Origin: Mogibacterium sp.
GTDB taxonomy: Bacteria; Bacillota_A; Clostridia; Peptostreptococcales; Anaerovoracaceae
Assembly: GCA_017469325.1 (NCBI GenBank)
Contig: JAFUGO010000003.1
Coordinates: 1 to 6,002, forward strand
Reading direction: 5' to 3'
DNA length: 6,002 nt
Below are positions 1 through 6,002 of the stretch, piece after piece. The notes below the pieces were generated by a model, which saw nothing but the letters and a program-made list of their open reading frames with translations, ran no database searches and was not told the DNA's origin. Position numbers and translations under genes: made by a program. Each line of letters opens with the position of its first letter. Within the stretch, counting starts at the first letter, position 1.

Positions 1-314
1 AGGATCGCTCCGTCCATCTGAGCTGCTCCTGTGATCATGTTCTTTACATAGTCAGCGTGTCCCGGGCAGTCTACGTGTGCGTAGTGTCTGTTCGGTGTCT
101 CATACTCTACGTGTGCTGTAGAGATTGTGATTCCTCTTTCTCTCTCTTCAGGAGCCTTGTCGATCTGATCGAATGCTACGTCTCCGCCGAGTCCGTACTT
201 TCTGTTCAGTACGGATGTGATAGCTGCTGTAAGAGTTGTTTTACCGTGGTCAACGTGGCCGATTGTTCCGATGTTGATATGCGGTTTGGTTCTTTCGTAT
301 TTCTGCTTTGCCAT
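1..314 (-). CDS. tuf: Elongation factor Tu, N-terminal part (runs off the window)
   Basis: EF-Tu is the cytoplasmic GTPase that delivers aminoacyl-tRNA to the ribosomal A site. The visible 104 residues begin [20 protein letters not shown] and cover the first part of the GTP-binding domain. The P-loop GHVDHGKT is at residues 19-26, the switch I region RGITI with its conserved Thr is near residue 63, and the G3 motif DCPGH is at 82-86, where His86 is the catalytic histidine. The NKxD motif and domains II and III lie outside the window. The ATG at 312-314 is preceded by AGAGGGAG with a 6-base spacer, which supports this start. It lies 74 bp downstream of fusA, the usual last position of the str operon, and no convincing terminator or promoter separates them. 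The family call is essentially certain. Whether the genome has a second tuf copy cannot be seen. Confidence 0.98.
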   Translation of the reverse strand, partial: MAKQKYERTKPHINIGTIGHVDHGKTTLTAAITSVLNRKYGLGGDVAFDQIDKAPEERERGITISTAHVEYETPNRHYAHVDCPGHADYVKNMITGAAQMDGAI

Positions 315-320
315 TTTTAA

Positions 321-328
321 CTCCCTCT
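321..328 (-). promoter_or_regulatory. Shine-Dalgarno site of tuf
   Basis: On the minus strand this reads AGAGGGAG and ends 6 bases before the tuf ATG. A weak AU-rich hairpin (arms 326-331 and 335-340, 3-base loop) overlaps its 5' edge but leaves the GGGAG core unpaired, so it should not block initiation. Confidence 0.8.
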
Positions 329-369
329 ATAAAGTATAGAAAAAATATAATGTGTTATGGTTTGAATCT

Positions 370-385
370 GCGTATTGATTTACGC
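370..385 (-). other. Small hairpin just after the fusA stop
   Basis: On the minus strand GCGTA and TACGC form a 5-bp stem with a 6-base loop AATCAA, starting 3 bases after the fusA stop codon. There is no U-tract behind it, so read-through into tuf is expected. The stem is short and may be chance. Confidence 0.3.
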
Positions 386-388
386 GTA

Positions 389-2455
<2,067 letters not shown>

Positions 2456-2460
2456 TACTT

Positions 2461-2466
2461 CCTCCT
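2461..2466 (-). promoter_or_regulatory. Shine-Dalgarno site of fusA
   Basis: On the minus strand this reads AGGAGG, a full match to the anti-Shine-Dalgarno sequence, five bases before the fusA ATG. It is the strongest ribosome-binding site in the window and fits a very highly expressed gene. Confidence 0.9.
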
Positions 2467-2509
2467 TTCTGACTGCCTTAATACTTGAAATAACTTACTC
2501 ATTACGCGA

Positions 2510-3071
<562 letters not shown>

Positions 3072-3083
3072 CACACGCGCGGC

Positions 3084-3119
3084 GCTCTTTTATATAAAAG
3101 AATGCCTTGTACTTTTCAA
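3084..3119 (-). promoter_or_regulatory. Possible internal sigma-A promoter for rpsG-fusA-tuf
   Basis: On the minus strand TTGAAA (3119-3114) matches five of six bases of the -35 consensus, and TATATA (3096-3091) follows after exactly 17 bases, with TATAAA overlapping at 19-base spacing. Transcription would begin near 3084, giving an rpsG leader of about 100 bases that contains the two-tier stem. The -10 lies in a perfect 16-bp palindrome (3086-3101). The -10 match is only partial and AT-rich palindromes produce such matches by chance, so this is tentative. Confidence 0.4.
3086..3101. repeat. Perfect 16-bp AT-rich palindrome
   Basis: The sequence TCTTTTATATAAAAGA is its own reverse complement. 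It lies 21 bp downstream of the rpsL coding region and covers the possible -10 element. It has no hairpin loop to speak of and is not followed by a U-tract, so it is not a standard terminator. It may be a protein-binding site, an RNA processing site or chance. Confidence 0.6.
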
Positions 3120-3122
3120 AAA

Positions 3123-3545
3123 CTATTTCTTCTTTGCTTTAGGCCTCTTTGCTCCGTACTTGGAACGACCCTGTCCGCGATCTGCAACGCCGGAAGCGTC
3201 GAGTGTACCTCTGATGATGTGATATCTGACACCCGGGAGGTCCTTAACTCTGCCGCCTCTTACCAGAACAACACTGTGCTCCTGCAGATTGTGTCCGATT
3301 CCCGGGATGTAAGCTGTAACTTCCATTCCGTTTGTCAGACGTACTCTTGCGACTTTACGAAGAGCTGAATTCGGCTTCTTAGGTGTGACAGTCTTAACTG
3401 CTACGCATACGCCTCTCTTCTGAGGGGAGTTAACGTTGGTAAGAGTCTTATGAAGAGTGTTCATGTTCTTACCGAGTGCAGGAGCTGTCGACTTCTTTAC
3501 CGAGCTCTGTCTGCCCTGACGTACTAACTGGTTAATTGTAGGCAT
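3123..3545 (-). CDS. rpsL: 30S ribosomal protein S12
   Basis: S12 sits at the decoding centre of the 30S subunit and helps control codon-anticodon accuracy; it is the classic streptomycin-resistance target. With the ATG at 3543-3545 the protein is 140 residues and begins [13 protein letters not shown]. The core is unmistakable: PQKRG at 41-45, [11 protein letters not shown] at 54-64, GHNLQEHSV at 84-92, [14 protein letters not shown] at 96-109, and a basic tail ending AKKK. Lys56 and Lys101, equivalent to E. coli Lys43 and Lys88 counting the initiator Met, are both wild type, so the sequence shows no common streptomycin-resistance change. Asp102 is the equivalent of the residue that RimO methylthiolates in E. 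coli. Residues 25-40 are about 13 longer than in E. coli, a Gram-positive trait. A longer frame from a GTG at 3584 is not supported, since it lies in the leader hairpin. The stop is TAG. Confidence 0.99.
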   Translation of the reverse strand: MPTINQLVRQGRQSSVKKSTAPALGKNMNTLHKTLTNVNSPQKRGVCVAVKTVTPKKPNSALRKVARVRLTNGMEVTAYIPGIGHNLQEHSVVLVRGGRVKDLPGVRYHIIRGTLDASGVADRGQGRSKYGAKRPKAKKK

Positions 3546-3550
3546 TCTTT

Positions 3551-3558
3551 TCTCCTTT
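3551..3558 (-). promoter_or_regulatory. Shine-Dalgarno site that fixes the rpsL start
   Basis: On the minus strand this reads AAAGGAGA. The GGAG is 6 bases before the ATG at 3545-3543. It supports the MPTINQ start over the upstream in-frame GTG at 3584, which has only a pyrimidine tract before it. Confidence 0.85.
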
Positions 3559-3575
3559 CTTCTAAGATTATTTAT

Positions 3576-3600
3576 TTCGAGCACAAAAAGAGCGCTCGAA
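3576..3600 (-). promoter_or_regulatory. Hairpin at the 5' end of the rpsL transcript
   Basis: Just downstream of the predicted start of transcription, UUCGAGC (3600-3594) is perfectly complementary to GCUCGAA (3582-3576), a 7-bp stem with an 11-base loop GCUCUUUUUGU. A hairpin at the extreme 5' end could protect the mRNA from decay (inference). The first arm is shared with a competing pairing in transcripts that read through from rpoC. Confidence 0.6.
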
Positions 3601-3656
3601 CTTGATTATTTTACTCGCAAACGCCAGCAATGTCAATGAATCGAGCGCTTTTTGTG
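3582..3656. repeat. Inverted repeat flanking the rpsL promoter
   Basis: Plus-strand CACAAAAAGAGCGCTCGA (3582-3599) and TCGAGCGCTTTTTGTG (3641-3656) are inverted copies that differ only by a 2-base insertion in the first. They enclose 41 bp that hold the -35 and -10 elements. In rpoC read-through RNA they would give an 8-bp stem, GCGCUCGA with UCGAGCGC, followed by UCUUUUUGUG. That is terminator-like apart from its long loop. Confidence 0.75.
3602..3636 (-). promoter_or_regulatory. Strong sigma-A promoter for rpsL-rpsG-fusA-tuf
   Basis: On the minus strand a perfect -35 TTGACA (3636-3631) is followed by a 17-base spacer and the -10 TAAAAT (3613-3608, five of six). Transcription would start near 3602-3601, giving an rpsL leader of about 56 bases. 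Upstream of the -35 the sequence has A-runs (ACAAAAA, CAAAAAACC) that could act as an UP element. It lies between rpoC and rpsL, so the str genes can be transcribed independently of rpoBC. Confidence 0.85.
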
Positions 3657-3672
3657 GTTTTTTGAAAAACCA
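3655..3672 (-). other. AT-rich hairpin just after the rpoC stop
   Basis: On the minus strand TGGTTTT and AAAACCA form a 7-bp stem around the 4-base loop TCAA, starting 8 bases after the rpoC stop codon. No U-tract follows; the next bases are CAAAAAGCG. It is therefore not an intrinsic terminator by itself. It may protect the rpoC 3' end or mark a processing point (inference). Confidence 0.5.
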
Positions 3673-3680
3673 ATATTTGA

Positions 3681-6002
3681 TTATTCTACGATAGGCTCTA
3701 CGCCGTAAACATTGATCTCTTCACCCGAGTCGTCAGAAGCGATAGTCTGCTTCTCGAGACCCGCGATCGTGAGTTCCTCTTCCTCTTCTTCAGGTTCTTT
3801 GCCGTTTACGAAGTCGGAGTATTCGCCGTAGTCTACCTGAACGTCTGAGTAGAGCTTCATTCCCGTACCTGCAGGGATGAGCTTACCGATCATGACGTTC
3901 TCCTTGAGACCTTCGAGTCTGTCGGTCTTGCCCTTGATGGACGCGTCTGTCAGAACTCTTGTTGTCTCCTGGAAGGATGCAGCCGAGAGGAACGAGCTTG
4001 TAGCGAGAGCAGCCTTGGTGATACCGAGGAGCTGTCTGTTCGCTGTGCATGGCTCGCCGCCTTCTGCCTCTGCAGCCTCGTTCGCAGCCTCGATCTCTCT
4101 CCTTGAGTACTGTCCGCCAGGAAGCAGGCTTGTGTCGCCCGGCTTCTCGACTTTGAACTTGGAGAGCATCTGGCTGACGATGATCTCGATGTGCTTGTCG
4201 TTGATGTCTACACCCTGGTTCTTGTACACTCTCTGTACTTCTCTCAGGAGGTATTCATAAACGCCCTGTACACCGTTGAGTCTCATGATGTCGTGAGGGT
4301 CGAGAGGTCCCTTTGTGATCTGGTCACCGGCTCTGACAGCCTGACCTACCTCTACGTTGATCCTTGCGCCGAACGGAATGACGTACGCTCTTTCGCCGCC
4401 CTGCTCTTCGACGATGACATCAGTCTTGTTGTCTTCTCTAGGCTCGATAGCCGTAACGACTCCGTCACCTTCGCAGATCTCAGCAAGACCCTTTGGCTTA
4501 CGTGCCTCGAACAGCTCCTCTACTCTCGGGAGACCCTGAGTGATGTCGGAACCGGCAACACCGCCCGTATGGAATGTTCTCATGGTCAGCTGTGTACCCG
4601 GCTCACCGATGGACTGAGCAGCGATGATACCGACAGCCTCGCCAGGGAGGACCATGCGGCCTGTTGCCATGTTCTTGCCGTAGCACTTAGCGCAGAGACC
4701 TGTCCTGGCTCTGCATGTCATGGCTGATCTGATCATCACGGACTCGATGCCGCGTGCTTCGATCTCGTTTGCCATGTCATCAGTGATGTACTCGTTCTTG
4801 GCCAGCAGCACCTCGCCTGTAGCCGGATCGACTACGTCTTCGCTGGTGTATCTGCCTGCGATACGGAGGCTCAGCTTCTCGATCTCTTCCTTGCCGTCTC
4901 TGAACGCTCTTACTTCGATGCCTTCCTCTGTGCCGCAGTCATCCTCATTGATGATGATGCTGTGCGAGATATCTACAAGACGTCTTGTCAGATATCCGGA
5001 GTCGGCTGTTCTGAGCGCCGTATCGGTAAGTCCCTTACGGGCACCGTTCGATGAAATGAAGTACTCCAGTATGGACAGTCCTTCACGGAAGTTGGACTTG
5101 ATAGGGATCTCTACAGTGTGACCTGTAGCGTTTGCCATAAGTCCTCTCATTCCGCCGATCTGGCTGATCTGGGATTTGTTACCTCTCGCTCCCGAATTAG
5201 CCATGATGTACAGGTTGTTCAGGGTACCGAGGTTTTCCATCAGAGCGTCAGCTGTATCGTCAGTAGCCTTACGCCATGTGCTGATGATGCTGTCGTATCT
5301 CTCCTTGTCGGACATGAGTCCTCTTCTGTAGAGAGCTTCATACTGGTCTACCTTGTGCTCAGCAGCGTCTACGATAGTAGCCTTGGCTTCAGGGATCTCC
5401 ATGTCGGAGATACTGATCGTAACTGCCGAAACTGTCGAGTAGTGGTAGCCCGTATCCTTGATGTAGTCGAGCATCAGGGCCGTCTCGGTATTGCCGTGAG
5501 CCTTGAAGCATGCTGCGATGATGCGTCCGAGTGCCTTCTTGTCGCAGAGGAAGTCGACCTCGAGTGAGTACGGATCCTTCTCTCTGTCTACGAAACCGAG
5601 GTCCTGAGGGAGTCCTTCGTTGAAGATGAACCTTCCGACTGTGGACTCTACCAGTTGTCCAGGGTCGCCCTCGTAAGCCTTGCGTCTTACCTTTACCTTG
5701 GCGTGGATGCCGACAGCGCCTGTGTTGTAGGCCATGATCATCTCGTCATAGTCTGCGAAGCACTTGCCGTCGCCCTTCTCTGCCGGACGGTCTCTCTCGA
5801 CTGTGCCCGGATGAGTCAGGTAGTAAGATCCGAGGATCATATCCTGTGTAGGTACCGTGATAGGCGATCCGTCCTTAGGTGCCAGGATGTTGTTTACGGA
5901 GAGCATGAGGAACCTTGCCTCAGCCTGTGCCTCTACCGAAAGAGGTACGTGAACAGCCATCTGGTCGCCGTCAAAGTCAGCGTTGAAAGCGGTACATACG
6001 AG
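3681..6002 (-). CDS. rpoC: RNA polymerase subunit beta', C-terminal 773 residues
   Basis: Beta' forms the catalytic centre of RNA polymerase with beta. The fragment enters with LVCTAF and then NADFDGDQM; Asp9, Asp11 and Asp13 hold the catalytic Mg2+. The coding frame is open to the window edge, so the methionine at 5958-5960 is internal. The bridge helix lies at about 304-344 (from [12 protein letters not shown] to GYLTRRLVD). The second zinc site has Cys356, Cys430, Cys437 and Cys440. The trigger loop begins near 465 with [12 protein letters not shown]; His478 matches E. coli His936, and the loop runs on without the ~188-residue SI3 insert of proteobacteria. Conserved C-terminal clamp segments lie at about 577-616 and 661-714, the latter containing [16 protein letters not shown]. 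An acidic tail of about 40 residues with six consecutive Glu ends the protein. rpoB should lie upstream, outside the window. The stop is TAA. Confidence 0.99.
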   Translation of the reverse strand, partial: LVCTAFNADFDGDQMAVHVPLSVEAQAEARFLMLSVNNILAPKDGSPITVPTQDMILGSYYLTHPGTVERDRPAEKGDGKCFADYDEMIMAYNTGAVGIHAKVKVRRKAYEGDPGQLVESTVGRFIFNEGLPQDLGFVDREKDPYSLEVDFLCDKKALGRIIAACFKAHGNTETALMLDYIKDTGYHYSTVSAVTISISDMEIPEAKATIVDAAEHKVDQYEALYRRGLMSDKERYDSIISTWRKATDDTADALMENLGTLNNLYIMANSGARGNKSQISQIGGMRGLMANATGHTVEIPIKSNFREGLSILEYFISSNGARKGLTDTALRTADSGYLTRRLVDISHSIIINEDDCGTEEGIEVRAFRDGKEEIEKLSLRIAGRYTSEDVVDPATGEVLLAKNEYITDDMANEIEARGIESVMIRSAMTCRARTGLCAKCYGKNMATGRMVLPGEAVGIIAAQSIGEPGTQLTMRTFHTGGVAGSDITQGLPRVEELFEARKPKGLAEICEGDGVVTAIEPREDNKTDVIVEEQGGERAYVIPFGARINVEVGQAVRAGDQITKGPLDPHDIMRLNGVQGVYEYLLREVQRVYKNQGVDINDKHIEIIVSQMLSKFKVEKPGDTSLLPGGQYSRREIEAANEAAEAEGGEPCTANRQLLGITKAALATSSFLSAASFQETTRVLTDASIKGKTDRLEGLKENVMIGKLIPAGTGMKLYSDVQVDYGEYSDFVNGKEPEEEEEELTIAGLEKQTIASDDSGEEINVYGVEPIVE

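Noticed and set aside
57..320. Plus-strand 87-codon open frame at the left edge
   Set aside because: It is antisense to the EF-Tu N-terminus, is Cys-rich and is low in identifiable motifs. The minus-strand tuf frame explains the sequence.
333..361. Possible tuf promoter with -10 TATACT on the minus strand
   Set aside because: At 17-base spacing the -35 position reads ACCATA, a poor match, and there is no extended -10. Co-transcription from upstream is simpler.
3546..3584. N-terminal extension of S12 to an upstream GTG at 3584
   Set aside because: It would add 13 residues not found in S12 and begins in the leader hairpin after a pyrimidine tract. The ATG at 3545 is preceded by GGAG.
3655..3672. 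rpoC intrinsic terminator
   Set aside because: The hairpin is AT-rich and is followed by CAAAAAGCG rather than a U-tract in the direction of transcription.

Overview
The window holds the minus-strand end of an rpoBC transcription unit followed by the str operon. In transcription order (high to low coordinates) the genes are rpoC (3' part only), rpsL, rpsG, fusA and tuf (5' part only). All five genes run on the minus strand. No gene was found on the plus strand; the plus-strand open frames are shadows of these conserved genes.

The organism looks like a Bacillota (Firmicutes) bacterium, most likely of class Clostridia. S12 carries the extra ~13-residue segment typical of Gram-positive S12. The RNA polymerase beta' trigger loop has no large proteobacterial-type insert. 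Every gene has a strong purine-rich Shine-Dalgarno sequence. Base composition is moderate, so this is not one of the very AT-rich clostridia. The genus cannot be fixed from the sequence alone.

Layout: 6002-3681 is rpoC, entering at the catalytic NADFDGD motif and running to the stop. 3680-3546 is a 135-bp gap with a near-consensus sigma-A promoter sitting between the arms of an inverted repeat. 3545-3123 is rpsL. 3122-2981 is a 142-bp gap with a possible second promoter and a two-tier RNA stem upstream of the GTG start of rpsG. 2980-2510 is rpsG. 2509-2456 is a short spacer. 2455-389 is fusA. 388-315 is a spacer with only weak structure. 314-1 is the start of tuf.

The products work together in gene expression: beta' is the RNA polymerase catalytic subunit, S12 and S7 are small-subunit proteins, and EF-G and EF-Tu are the two GTPases of the elongation cycle. 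The coding content is ordinary core machinery. The parts worth a second look are the two intergenic regulatory regions, around 3576-3672 and 2984-3119. No mobile element, CRISPR array, tRNA or defence-type system was seen.
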